Assembly (NCBI GenBank): GCA_049651845.1
Contig: JBASCW010000119.1
Span: 1 to 48,211 of the forward strand
Direction: 5' to 3'
Origin: RBG-16-66-20 sp049651845
GTDB lineage: Bacteria > Pseudomonadota > Gammaproteobacteria > Burkholderiales > SG8-39
DNA: 48,211 bases
The position numbers were made by a program, and so were the translations under genes. The notes beneath the pieces were generated by a model, which did no database searches, was not told the DNA's origin, and was given only the letters and a program-made list of their open reading frames with translations. Positions 1-7,547 of the stretch are shown here, piece by piece. Each line of letters begins with the position of its first letter. The stretch's first letter is position 1.

Positions 1-178
1 AATCGTCGCTCATGCGCGATTCGCTCGCGGTCGTGCGCGTCGCGGCCGGCTGGCTGAATTTCAGGTTATCGACGGTAACCCCGATGAACCCGCTGATCGT
101 CACGCTCGATTGGGCGAGCGCCGCGCCCGGCGCCGCGAGCGCGCCCGCGATCGCTACAGCCAAAAGTTTCTTATTCAC
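1..178 (-). CDS. Porin, N-terminal part (cut by window edge)
   Basis: Only the first 59 residues are in the window; the rest lies to the left. The reading frame starts at a GTG at 178 with GGGGGA about 10 nt upstream; no in-frame ATG is present. It opens with a Sec signal peptide (KKLLAVAIAGALAAPGAALA) cleaved before QSSVTISG, then the first beta-strand of a general porin. It is a close paralogue of the next gene upstream: 39 of 58 aligned residues are identical, including VDNLK, QPAA and SESR. The two genes are tandem on the same strand, 30 bp apart, so a local duplication is likely. The product would be a trimeric outer-membrane channel; substrate cannot be told. Confidence 0.8.
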   Translation of the reverse strand, partial: MNKKLLAVAIAGALAAPGAALAQSSVTISGFIGVTVDNLKFSQPAATRTTASESRMSDD

Positions 179-208
179 ATTCAATTCATCCCCCATTGCG
201 CTCATTTA

Positions 209-1420
209 TTAGTAACTATGACGGATGTTGAAGGAGATCGTGCGGTAATCCTCGCCCGGCGCCGCGCCGGAATTGACCGATCCCAGTCCGGAGGTGAGGG
301 CGACGGTTCCGATCCCGATCCCGCGGTCGCCGTACGGGCTGTACGCCGCGCCGACGTCGTTGGTGATTTTCCCGTAGCTCAGCCCTGCCATGGTGCGCTT
401 GGAAAAGTTGTACATGTAGGTCACCCCCCACATCTTCGCGCTGTCGGCCACGGCGGTCGCCTTGTCGTCGCCCGCCTTGGTGTACGACGCGAAGAAGTAG
501 TGCGGGCCGGTCTTGTAGCTGATCGGGAGCGACCACGCCGTGCGGTTGCCGATCGCGGTGCCCGTCGCCGCGAGACCCGGGGCGGTGTGGGCGGCGTTCA
601 GCTTCGACTTGTTCCACGTCAGCCCGACCTTGAAGCCGTCCCAGGTGTACCAGCCGTAGAGCGTGTCGCTGCGCTGGTCGGCGATCGCGAGCTGATGCGC
701 CGCGCTCGGGGCCGTCGCGCCGGTCACGGTGGCCAACGCGGGCGCGTCGTTTTTGGCGTTCCAATAGCTGTAGGCGATGAGCCAGTTGTTGCCGGTGTAC
801 GCCGGGTTGAGGTTCCAGGCGCGGCCCTTGCGCGCGGTGTTGGTCGCGCTCAGATCGGCTTCCGATCCCGACAACGGGTTGAACGAGTAAGCGACGTCCG
901 CGGCGAAGCCGCCCCAGTTGGGCGAGGACCACCTGAGCGAGTTGGGCGTGCGGGTGGCGTTGGCGATCGCCACGACCCCGCCGCCTGCGAAGTCGATGAT
1001 CGAGCTGGGATGCACCCTGAGGGTCACGCCCTGGAACCAGGCGTCGGGGAACGTCTTGAAGAAGTGCAGGTTGTGCCGCCCGGCGGTGAACCGGCCCGCG
1101 TTGTGGATCGAGAGGCCGACGTACGACTCGCCGGACGCGGCGATGGCCGAAGTGTCGGGATTTATCTTCACGTCCACCCGGACGAGCGCCGCATTGCCGC
1201 CGCCGAGATCCTCCCGGACGCTGAAGATGACCGCGCTGGAGGATTCGTCGTTCAGGCGGGACTCGCTCGTCGTCGTGCGCCCCGCCGCGGGCTGGTTGAT
1301 CTTGAGGTTGTCGACGCTCATGTGGACGTATCCGCTGATCGTCACGTTCGACTGCGCGAGCGCCACGCCGGGCAGCGTAAAAGCGCCGGCCACTGCGACC
1401 GCCAAAAGTTTCTTTCGCAT
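209..1420 (-). CDS. General (Gram-negative type) porin
   Basis: 403 residues, a normal length for the betaproteobacterial porin family. The first 22 residues are a signal peptide (MRKKLLAVAVAGAFTLPGVALA) and the mature protein starts QSNVTISGY. The body shows alternating hydrophobic/polar beta-strand pattern with aromatic girdle residues, and it ends in an aromatic residue (NIRHSY) as expected for recognition by the BAM machinery. GAGAGGAG lies 6-8 nt before the ATG. It would form a passive diffusion pore in the outer membrane. It is divergent from the two-component regulator at 1620 across about 200 bp, so control by that system is possible but no operator was recognised. Confidence 0.9.
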   Translation of the reverse strand: MRKKLLAVAVAGAFTLPGVALAQSNVTISGYVHMSVDNLKINQPAAGRTTTSESRLNDESSSAVIFSVREDLGGGNAALVRVDVKINPDTSAIAASGESYVGLSIHNAGRFTAGRHNLHFFKTFPDAWFQGVTLRVHPSSIIDFAGGGVVAIANATRTPNSLRWSSPNWGGFAADVAYSFNPLSGSEADLSATNTARKGRAWNLNPAYTGNNWLIAYSYWNAKNDAPALATVTGATAPSAAHQLAIADQRSDTLYGWYTWDGFKVGLTWNKSKLNAAHTAPGLAATGTAIGNRTAWSLPISYKTGPHYFFASYTKAGDDKATAVADSAKMWGVTYMYNFSKRTMAGLSYGKITNDVGAAYSPYGDRGIGIGTVALTSGLGSVNSGAAPGEDYRTISFNIRHSY

Positions 1421-1619
1421 GTCAATCTCCTCTCGAGATGAAACCGCCGAATCCGGCGCCGACTGTGCAACGCAGATGCTAAAGGGCGAATGATTGCGGG
1501 ACGATTACCGGGACCTTACGGAGTTGTAACCTACGGCCGATTTCATCCTGCAGCGCCACCGGCCGCCGGCGGGGCTATAGTTCGCCTGCGGCAGTTGCCT
1601 GCCAACAGAGGGCCGGAAC

Positions 1620-2291
1620 ATGAAACTGCTGGTGGTCGAAGACGAGAAAAGCACCGCGTCATTTCTCAAGAAGGGGCTCACCGAACACGGCTTCGTGGTC
1701 GACCTGGCAGCCGACGGAACGGAAGGCGAGCACCTCGCGCTCTCGGACAACTACGACCTCGTGGTGCTCGATGTGATGCTTCCGGGCCGCTCCGGCTGGG
1801 AGGTCATCAAGAATCTGCGGGCGCGCAAGGAAACCCCTGTGTTGTTCCTCACCGCGCGCGACAAGGTCGAGGACCGCGTGAAGGGGCTGCAACTCGGCGC
1901 CGACGATTACCTCGTGAAACCCTTCGCGTTTTCGGAACTGATTGCGCGCATCCGCTCGCTGCTTCGACGAGGCAAGGTCGTCCGGCCCGAAATACTCCGC
2001 CTCGCCGACCTGGAACTCGACCCTGTGCGGCGGCGCGCGACCCGCGGCGAACAACGGATCGACCTCACCGCGAAGGAGTTCGTGCTGCTGTATCTGCTGA
2101 TGCGCCACCGAGGCGAGGCGCTGTCGAGGACCTTGATCGCCGAGCAGGTCTGGGACATGAACTTCGACAGCGATACGAACGTCGTCGACGTCGCGATTCG
2201 GCGGCTGCGCGCGAAGGTGGACGACCGGTTTCCGAACAAACTGATCCACACCATCCGGGGCGTCGGCTACGTCTGCGAGGAGCGCCGATGA
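1620..2291 (+). CDS. OmpR-family response regulator (CusR/CopR-like)
   Basis: 223 residues, the usual size. The receiver domain (1-115) has the acidic pocket E7/D8, phospho-acceptor D51 in LVVLDVMLPG, T78 and K100 in LVKPF. A winged-helix DNA-binding domain follows (about 125-220, with LTAKEF and IRGVGYVCE). The sequence style, such as KKGLTEHGFVVDLA and VDVAIRRLRAKVD, is that of heavy-metal regulators CusR, CopR, PcoR and IrlR. A GAGGG motif precedes the ATG. The stop overlaps the sensor kinase ATG (ATGA), so the two are co-translated. The adjacent copper island suggests a metal signal; that is inference. Confidence 0.93.
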   Translation: MKLLVVEDEKSTASFLKKGLTEHGFVVDLAADGTEGEHLALSDNYDLVVLDVMLPGRSGWEVIKNLRARKETPVLFLTARDKVEDRVKGLQLGADDYLVKPFAFSELIARIRSLLRRGKVVRPEILRLADLELDPVRRRATRGEQRIDLTAKEFVLLYLLMRHRGEALSRTLIAEQVWDMNFDSDTNVVDVAIRRLRAKVDDRFPNKLIHTIRGVGYVCEERR

Positions 2292-3706
2292 ACTCGCTGT
2301 CGCGTGCGATCCATCGTGCGCGGCGCTCGATCGCGGCGCGGCTGTCGCTGATGCTGATCGCCGTGTTCGTGCTCGTGCTCGCCGGGATCGGGGTGCACTT
2401 CTACCAGATCCTCGACGGCGATTTCACGGCGCGCGCGCGCACCGAGCTCGACGGCAGGACCGAGCCCGTCCGGCGCATGCTCGGCAAACTGCGCTCGGCG
2501 CGCGACCTCGCCGCGCGCAGCGAGGACCTCGAGGGCTTTCTCGTCGGCCATCACCGGCTCCTGCTGGCGATCGTCGATGCCGAGGGAGGCGTGCTGTACC
2601 GCTCGCCCGGGTTCGCCGACTCGGACCCGAGGCTGCTCGAGCGGATCCGCGAGCGGGCCGCGGCGGGGCTCGAAGGCGAATTCGAGCACCGGGGCCAGGA
2701 CGGATTTCTCGCCAGGAGCGCAAAAGCGCGGATCGGCGGCGCCGAAGCGCCCGTCTGGGTCGCGATGGCGCACGACCTGCGCGATCAACGCGTCGTGCTG
2801 ACGTCGCACGGCCGGGCGATGCTGATTTCGCTCTCGCTCGGAGCGGCGCTCGCTGCGCTCGGCGGTCTGTGGGTCATCCGGACGGGCCTCGCGCCGATGA
2901 CGCGGATCGCCGGCGCCGCCGAGCGTGTCTCGGCCACGAGTCTGGATACCCGGATCCCGCTCGAAGACGCGCCGCTTGAGCTGGTGCGGCTGGTCGCGGC
3001 CTTCAACGCGATGCTCGACCGCCTGAACGATTCGTTCCGGCGCCTGTCGAATTTCTCCTCCGACCTGGCGCACGAGCTTCGCACGCCGATCAACAGCCTG
3101 CTCGGCCACGCCCAGGTCGCGCTGTCTAAGGCGCGCGGCGCCGAGGAGTACCGGGCGGCAATCGAGTCGGTGGTGGAGGACGGCGAGCGCATGGCGCGCA
3201 TCGTGCGCGACATGCTGTTTCTCGCCCAGGCGGACAACGCCACGGCGACGCTGCGCAAGGAGCGTTTCGATTTGCGCGCGGAACTGGACAGCGTCGCGGC
3301 GTATTTCGACGTGCTAGCCGACGAGCGGGGGATACGCTTCGCGTGCGAGGGACAGGCGCAGGTGCTGGCGGACCGCGCCATGATCCAGCGGGCGATCGGC
3401 AATCTGCTTTCGAACGCGCTTCGGCACACGCCGAACGGCGAGACGGTCCGCGCGAGCATCCGGTCCGCGGAAGCCGGATCGGCGTGCCTGGAGGTCAGCA
3501 ATCCGGGGCCCGCGATCCCGCCGGAGCAACTCGCGAGGATATTCGATCGTTTCTACCGGGCGGACCCGGCGCGCGGCGACCCCGCGGGCGGGACCGGGCT
3601 CGGGCTGGCGATCGTGAAAGCGATCACGGATCTGCACGGCGGGTCGGTCGAGGCGACAAGCACGCCCAGCGGAATGACGACGTTCCACCTGAAATTCGGC
3701 GCCTGA
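2288..3706 (+). CDS. Membrane sensor histidine kinase (CusS/CopS-like)
   Basis: 472 residues. TM1 spans about 18-40, a periplasmic sensor loop about 41-176, TM2 about 178-198, and a HAMP linker about 199-252. The dimerisation/phospho-acceptor domain carries H262 in SSDLAHELRTPINSL. The ATPase domain has the N-box around NLLSNALRH (372-380) and a glycine-rich GTGLGLAI (435-442). Layout and length match the heavy-metal sensor kinase family. It starts at the ATG overlapping the stop of its response regulator. The loop is not His-rich, so the inducing metal cannot be read from sequence. The gene ends 10 bp from the convergent membrane-protein gene. Confidence 0.92.
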   Translation: MNSLSRAIHRARRSIAARLSLMLIAVFVLVLAGIGVHFYQILDGDFTARARTELDGRTEPVRRMLGKLRSARDLAARSEDLEGFLVGHHRLLLAIVDAEGGVLYRSPGFADSDPRLLERIRERAAAGLEGEFEHRGQDGFLARSAKARIGGAEAPVWVAMAHDLRDQRVVLTSHGRAMLISLSLGAALAALGGLWVIRTGLAPMTRIAGAAERVSATSLDTRIPLEDAPLELVRLVAAFNAMLDRLNDSFRRLSNFSSDLAHELRTPINSLLGHAQVALSKARGAEEYRAAIESVVEDGERMARIVRDMLFLAQADNATATLRKERFDLRAELDSVAAYFDVLADERGIRFACEGQAQVLADRAMIQRAIGNLLSNALRHTPNGETVRASIRSAEAGSACLEVSNPGPAIPPEQLARIFDRFYRADPARGDPAGGTGLGLAIVKAITDLHGGSVEATSTPSGMTTFHLKFGA

Positions 3707-3716
3707 CGCGGAGCCG

Positions 3717-4199
3717 TCAGCGGGCCTGCGTACCGCGGCCATGAGCGCGCGCAAATCGCAAGGCGAGCGGCGCAATCACGAGCCATTGCAGCAGCGGCGA
3801 AACGCCGATTTCGATCCCCATGATCCCTACCGTCGGCATCAGATCGGAGTAGCTCCAACTCTGCAGGACAACCGTGTTCATCCATTCGCTGAACGCCGTG
3901 TATGCGATCGAGGCGGACGCGGCGATCGACGCGATCAGGCCCCACCGCCAGTGCACGGGGGCGGACGCCCCGGTCGCGATCAAGGCGAGGAGCAGCGCTC
4001 CGATTCCGATCGCGACGTCGCCCAAAGTGCAGTGCGCCACGGCGAATGCGATGAAGGCGGGTTCGCCCTCGGACCAGAGCGTGTACAGCGGAAGATGGGC
4101 GATCTCCCAGGCGAGGTTCAGCGCGGCGAGCCACGGCAGGTACCGGAACCCGATCAGCAGGCGCGCTTCGCGGTCGCGATACCAGGGCGCCGCGCTCAC
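3717..4199 (-). CDS. Multi-pass membrane protein of unknown function
   Basis: 160 residues from a GTG that overlaps the stop of the upstream remnant (GTGA). An ATG further upstream would run through that remnant's frame, so the GTG is preferred. Four or five hydrophobic segments are visible (about 18-36, 47-78, 84-104, 120-147). Conserved-looking polar residues sit in or near membranes: NLAWEIAHLPLY, HCTLGD, EWMNT. The last residues are basic (RFARAHGRG), probably cytoplasmic. I recognise no named family. It is the last gene of the long minus-strand series, and its ends touch the decayed gene on one side and the convergent kinase on the other. Confidence 0.7.
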   Translation of the reverse strand: MSAAPWYRDREARLLIGFRYLPWLAALNLAWEIAHLPLYTLWSEGEPAFIAFAVAHCTLGDVAIGIGALLLALIATGASAPVHWRWGLIASIAASASIAYTAFSEWMNTVVLQSWSYSDLMPTVGIMGIEIGVSPLLQWLVIAPLALRFARAHGRGTQAR

Positions 4200-4348
4200 T
4201 TGCCCCCGCCGTCCCTCGCGGCCGGCGAGGCAGCGTCGAGCAGCGCGCGCACCTGCTCGAGCGGCATCGCCCCGCTGTAGCGTTCGCCGTTTTCCAGGAA
4301 CCATGTCGGGGACGCGACACCGGCCACCGCCATCACGATGCGTCTCAT
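4196..4348 (-). pseudogene. Remnant of a thioredoxin-fold (Dsb-like) protein
   Basis: An open frame of 50 codons whose ATG overlaps the stop of the upstream cytochrome frame (ATGA). The first nine residues (MRRIVMAVA) look like the start of a signal peptide. What follows (VASPTWFLENGERYSG) matches the C-terminal end of DsbC/DsbG- or DsbA-like proteins: the cis-proline loop, the beta strand, the 'NG.R.SG' turn and the last helix (PLEQVRALLDAA). The CxxC active site and the whole central domain are missing. The simplest reading is an in-frame internal deletion joining the start of a Dsb-like gene to its end. A functional 50-residue peptide cannot be excluded. Confidence 0.55.
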
Positions 4349-4685
4349 GGCGGCCTCGTGTTGCGTGTCATCTCGGCGCGCGCGGCGAGCACCTCGGCCG
4401 CGCGCCAGTGGTTCTTGATGTAGGCGAGCACGGCCCAGATTTCCCCGTCCGAGAGCCTGCCGCCGAACGCAGGCATGTCGCTCTCGTAGCCCTTCGGCGC
4501 GTAGGGCGGCACGACGCGCATTGCCGCGCGTATACCTTCGCCCCAAGCTCCACGATTTCCGGGTTGCGCGCATCGGCGCGCGGATCGTCTCCGGGGGCGG
4601 GCGCCTCGCCGCAGGCCGCAAGCCCGAAAAACACGCACCACGCGATGCCCTGCTTCGATTTCCGGAAGCTTCCACTGCCTGACAG
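4345..4685 (-). pseudogene. Decayed c-type cytochrome (lipoprotein)
   Basis: The 5' part reads as a lipoprotein signal (GIAWCVFFGLAAC) followed by PEIVELGAKVYARQCASC, the start of a cytochrome c heme motif. The histidine of CxxCH and the next few dozen residues are missing. After a frame change the sequence continues as APKGYESDMPAFGG, LSDGEIWAVLAYIKNHW, the typical C-terminal half with the Met ligand. The N-terminus aligns with the neighbouring intact cytochrome (MTGRASIRKS against LSGSGSFRKS), and this alignment puts a CTG where the ATG should be. So there are at least two lesions: start codon and internal frame-shifting deletion. Assembly error is possible. Confidence 0.75.
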
Positions 4686-4706
4686 TCGGTTCAGGTTCGT
4701 TTCTTT

Positions 4707-5111
4707 CTACCGAATCCCCGCCTTGCGCTGCTCCGCGCGCACGTAGGAGGTGATATGCGCCACCTCGTCCGGACTCAGGCCCGGCACGGGCTTCATATCG
4801 CCGAATCTCCAGTGATGCTGGCGCGAGCCGTATTTCACCGCGATCTGGAACGCGACATCGCCGTGGTGCGCGGGCTCGTAGATGCGGTGCACGAGCGAAG
4901 GCCCTTCCTTGGTGCCGCGCAGGTCCACGCCATGGCATTGCACGCAGGCCGCGGCAAAGAGCTTCTTGCCGGCAACCGGGCTGGGCATCAGGCCGGCGCT
5001 TGGTTTCGGGATCTGCATAGGCTGCGCGTTGGCGATCGCCGCGGCAGCGCCGAGGGCTGCGCACAGCGCGACTCCGGGCCTGGATTTCCGGATGCTTGCG
5101 CGGCCCGTCAT
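4707..5111 (-). CDS. Periplasmic monoheme cytochrome c
   Basis: 134 residues. A signal peptide (about 1-29, ending IANAQ) is followed by one heme-binding CVQCH motif at about 56-60. The distal Met ligand is probably in GDMKPVPGLS, followed by the closing helix SPDEVAHITSYVRAEQRKAG. The size fits class I cytochromes c that carry electrons in the periplasm. Its ATG overlaps the stop of the AhpD-like gene, so the two are translationally coupled. A decayed paralogue follows directly downstream. Partner oxidase or reductase is not in the window; the thiol and copper enzymes next door are candidates, as inference. Confidence 0.85.
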   Translation of the reverse strand: MTGRASIRKSRPGVALCAALGAAAAIANAQPMQIPKPSAGLMPSPVAGKKLFAAACVQCHGVDLRGTKEGPSLVHRIYEPAHHGDVAFQIAVKYGSRQHHWRFGDMKPVPGLSPDEVAHITSYVRAEQRKAGIR

Positions 5112-5707
5112 CGCCGTGCCTCACGCTCGCGCGGCACGCAGAACCCCTGCGCCGGCACCGCGAGCGCGGCGTTGAACTTGCTCGACAGATTCTGGAACGC
5201 CAGCAGCGCCGTGAGCTCGAGGATTGCCTGCTCGTTGAATTGCGCGCGCAGACGCGCGAAACGCGCGTCATCGACCCGCTTCGCCGGATCGGTCGCGGCT
5301 TCGGCATAGGCGAGTGCGGCCCGCTCGCGCTCCGTGAACAGGCCTGAGGACTCGTATTCCGCCAGCGCCGCAAGCTTCGCCGGCGCGACCGCGCGCTCGA
5401 GCGCGGTGGCGGCGTTGAGGTCGGTGCAGAACCCGCACCCGTTGATTTGCGAGATCCGCACCTGCACGAGCGCCCGCAAGCCCGCCTCGATCGGGGAGCC
5501 GGCCCGGTCGATCGAACGGTAAAGCAGCGTGAGCAGAAGGAAGGTCCGTGGCATGCGTCCCCAGAGCCTCGCCGGCTCCAGCTCCGCGCCATACTTCCTG
5601 CGCTGCAATGCGAAGATCAACCGCACGTACCAGGGATACGCGGTGCCGGGCGGCGCCGTGACGCGCGGCGCCGATCGCGAATCCGGGCAGGCGCCGGGAC
5701 CGTCCAT
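5108..5707 (-). CDS. Carboxymuconolactone decarboxylase / AhpD-like protein
   Basis: 199 residues with the CMD fold. The redox pair is in QINGCGFCTDLNAATAL (CxxC); the His that usually follows four residues later in AhpD is Asn here. A second helical half (about 145-190, FNEQAILELTALLAFQN) completes the domain. Family members are peroxidase partners or alkylhydroperoxidases using the CxxC pair, so a thiol-redox role fits the neighbours. The ATG at 5707 has GAGGA 5-9 nt upstream; an internal start near WYVRLIF is possible because the first 25 residues look poorly conserved. The stop overlaps the cytochrome ATG. Confidence 0.78.
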   Translation of the reverse strand: MDGPGACPDSRSAPRVTAPPGTAYPWYVRLIFALQRRKYGAELEPARLWGRMPRTFLLLTLLYRSIDRAGSPIEAGLRALVQVRISQINGCGFCTDLNAATALERAVAPAKLAALAEYESSGLFTERERAALAYAEAATDPAKRVDDARFARLRAQFNEQAILELTALLAFQNLSSKFNAALAVPAQGFCVPREREARR

Positions 5708-5777
5708 CGTCGTCCTCGATTCGCCCCGTCAGTATCGCGCGAACGGTCGGACACCCGCGCCCTTTCTTATGCGCCGG

Positions 5778-6431
5778 CTAGGTCCGGGCGGACGCCAGTG
5801 CCTTGTCCACGAGCGCTTTCAGTTGATCGTAGCCGAAGCTCGGCAGCGGCCTGCCGTTCACGAAAAACTCCGGCGTCTGGCTGACATTCAAGGCGCGCGC
5901 ATCGTCGAGATCCTGCGCAATCATGCTGGCGATTTCCGGCGCCGTCACGTCGTAGCGCATCTGCTCGAGATTCAATCCCAGCCCTTCCAGATGTTTCCAG
6001 ACCAGCATCGCTTGCGGCTTGTGGTTCGGCGCCCAATCGGATTGGGCAGCAAGTACGGCCTCAATTGCAGGCCAAAACTTCCCCTGCTTGCGCGCCGCTG
6101 CCAGTATCGCCACCACTTTATCCGAGCCTTCGTGAAAAGGCGCGAAACGCAAGACCAGGCGAATCTTATTGGGGTTTGCCTCCATCATCTGCTTGACCAG
6201 GGGATAGAACTGCCGGCAGGTCGGGCAAGCCGGGTCGAAAAACTCGACGATCACGACCGGCGCGCTATCGCTCCCGAGCGTGGGCGAATGCAGGCGCACA
6301 AGACGCGCGCGATCGCGCTCCGGTACTTGCGCGGAAAGATCCTCTTTCTGGCTCTTATAGAACCGCGCTCCTAGCAGGAACGCCAGCAGCAATCCTGCTG
6401 CGACAACGATGAAAAACGTCTTTTGCTTCAT
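5778..6431 (-). CDS. DsbA-family thiol:disulfide oxidoreductase, membrane-anchored
   Basis: 217 residues with the ATG preceded by CAGGAG (7 nt spacing). A single N-terminal hydrophobic segment (5-21) followed by charged residues looks like a membrane anchor or signal. The thioredoxin-fold active site is DPACPTC (C69, C72), and the cis-proline loop is VSQTPEFFVNG. An inserted helical domain (about 110-165) separates them, as in DsbA/BdbD proteins. It overlaps by four bases with the DsbB-like gene upstream, so the two very likely form an oxidising pair in the periplasm. The CPTC dipeptide differs from CPHC of classical DsbA. Confidence 0.88.
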   Translation of the reverse strand: MKQKTFFIVVAAGLLLAFLLGARFYKSQKEDLSAQVPERDRARLVRLHSPTLGSDSAPVVIVEFFDPACPTCRQFYPLVKQMMEANPNKIRLVLRFAPFHEGSDKVVAILAAARKQGKFWPAIEAVLAAQSDWAPNHKPQAMLVWKHLEGLGLNLEQMRYDVTAPEIASMIAQDLDDARALNVSQTPEFFVNGRPLPSFGYDQLKALVDKALASART

Positions 6432-6880
6432 CTTGAACTCCTGAGATGTGCAAAAACAAGAAATATGATGATCAACGTGAATGCAACAAGCGCCATCAGG
6501 GGAATCGTCACGAAGCCGAACCACTCGATGACTTTTTCCGAGCACGGCACGCCTTGCGTACAGGGTTTGAGATCCTCGGGAACGACCCCGGACATCAGAA
6601 GTACGTGAAAGGCGGCGAACAGCCAGCCGAACGCGGCCATCGGCAGGGCGTAGCGGGCGACGTTCCGGTCCAACGGAAACATGCCGATCGGCAGTATCAG
6701 GACCAGCGGAAACATGAAGATGCGCTGGTACCAGCAGAGCACGCATGGCGGCACGCGCATCACTTCGCTGAAAAACAGCGCGCCGAGCGTGGACACGCTG
6801 GCGACCAGCCAGGCGCTAAAGATCGGCGTCCATGCGCTGGCGTCGCTGCCCGCGCGCACCGGAGTATCGGCGGTGTTCAT
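6428..6880 (-). CDS. DsbB/BdbC-like disulfide bond formation membrane protein
   Basis: 150 residues with four hydrophobic helices. The first catalytic pair is C46/C49 in VPPCVLCWYQRI, the hallmark of the DsbB/BdbC family; the second pair is C107/C113 in KPCTQGVPCSEK. Such proteins reoxidise a DsbA partner and pass electrons to quinone. The ATG follows a short tandem repeat and overlaps a 12-codon mini-ORF (ATGA). The stop overlaps the start of the DsbA-like gene, giving strict translational coupling of the pair. Length is close to BdbC (about 140), shorter than E. coli DsbB. Confidence 0.9.
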   Translation of the reverse strand: MNTADTPVRAGSDASAWTPIFSAWLVASVSTLGALFFSEVMRVPPCVLCWYQRIFMFPLVLILPIGMFPLDRNVARYALPMAAFGWLFAAFHVLLMSGVVPEDLKPCTQGVPCSEKVIEWFGFVTIPLMALVAFTLIIIFLVFAHLRSSR

Positions 6881-6927
6881 CGATAACCGCTTGCCGGAAT
6901 ATCGGTGGTGTTCATCGATAACCGCTT
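6858..6927 (-). repeat. Tandem 35-bp duplication over a start region
   Basis: Two units of 35 bp, 6893-6927 and 6858-6892, differ at only three positions. Read on the minus strand, each begins AAGCGGTTATCGATGAACAC. Each unit contains an ATG, so the upstream unit encodes a 12-residue mini-ORF (MNTTDIPASGYR) whose stop overlaps the ATG of the DsbB-like gene (MNTADTPVR). It is probably a recent local duplication of the translation start. Confidence 0.85.
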
Positions 6928-7015
6928 CCGTGTTCGATGGGCGGTCGGGTCATCGGCGGTTCGACGGTTGCCGTTCGGTGCATCGCCATCTGCCTGTAGC
7001 TTGTACCGAGGCCGG

Positions 7016-7465
7016 TCAATGCTGCTCGAACACCCTGCTGCCGCGCTCGTCGAACGCGATCGTCGCGTACGGCCTGGGGGACCGCTGTTCCATTCCGGGT
7101 GAACCGTCCACCATGCCTGGCACCGCCAAGCCTTTCGCCTTGGTTTTCTCACGCAACAGCCTCTTGATATCCGCCGCGGGCACGTGCCCCTCGATCACGT
7201 AACCGGCCACGCTGGCCGTGTGGCAGGACGCCAGGTCGTCCGGGACGCCGTACTTGCGCCTGATCGGCTTCACGTCGGCGATGTCGTGGGCTTCGACGCG
7301 AAAGCCGGCCGATTGCATGTGCTTGACCCATTCCCCGCAGCAGCTGCAGGTCGGACTCTTGTACACGGTCACCGGCGGCAACGCCTGTTGCGCCCGGGCG
7401 CCGGGCAAGGCACCGAGCGCCACGATCGCGCTCGCGGCGAAAACGAAGGAACGTCGAGTATTCAC
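7016..7465 (-). CDS. DUF411 periplasmic metal-binding protein
   Basis: 149 residues from a GTG with AGGGAGA at good spacing; a TTG 24 bp further upstream has no better support. The protein has a signal peptide ending PGARA (about 25) and then the DUF411 core: VYKSPTCSCCGEW (C40, C42, C43), a CH pair at 81-82 and GMVDGSPGME near the end. DUF411 proteins are small thioredoxin-like secreted proteins commonly found beside copper-resistance genes and thought to bind metal. Here it lies between CcdA and the DsbB/DsbA-like pair, so its cysteines could be kept reduced or oxidised by these relays (inference). Confidence 0.88.
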   Translation of the reverse strand: MNTRRSFVFAASAIVALGALPGARAQQALPPVTVYKSPTCSCCGEWVKHMQSAGFRVEAHDIADVKPIRRKYGVPDDLASCHTASVAGYVIEGHVPAADIKRLLREKTKAKGLAVPGMVDGSPGMEQRSPRPYATIAFDERGSRVFEQH

Positions 7466-7547
7466 GACTTTCTCCCTATGATTGGACAAAATTTACAGGA
7501 TGAATCGAATGCGTCTGCTCCTACCGCAGGCGAAACCCGTTGCGGCC

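Noticed and set aside
110..1441. Long plus-strand open frame of 443 codons opposite the porin
   Set aside because: Composition is Arg/Val/Gly-rich as in antisense shadows of GC-rich genes; no signal, domain or ribosome site; the minus-strand porin explains the region.
3703..3720. Inverted repeat CTGACG/CGTCAG between convergent kinase and membrane-protein genes as a terminator
   Set aside because: Only 6 bp arms that coincide with the two stop codons, and no T-run.
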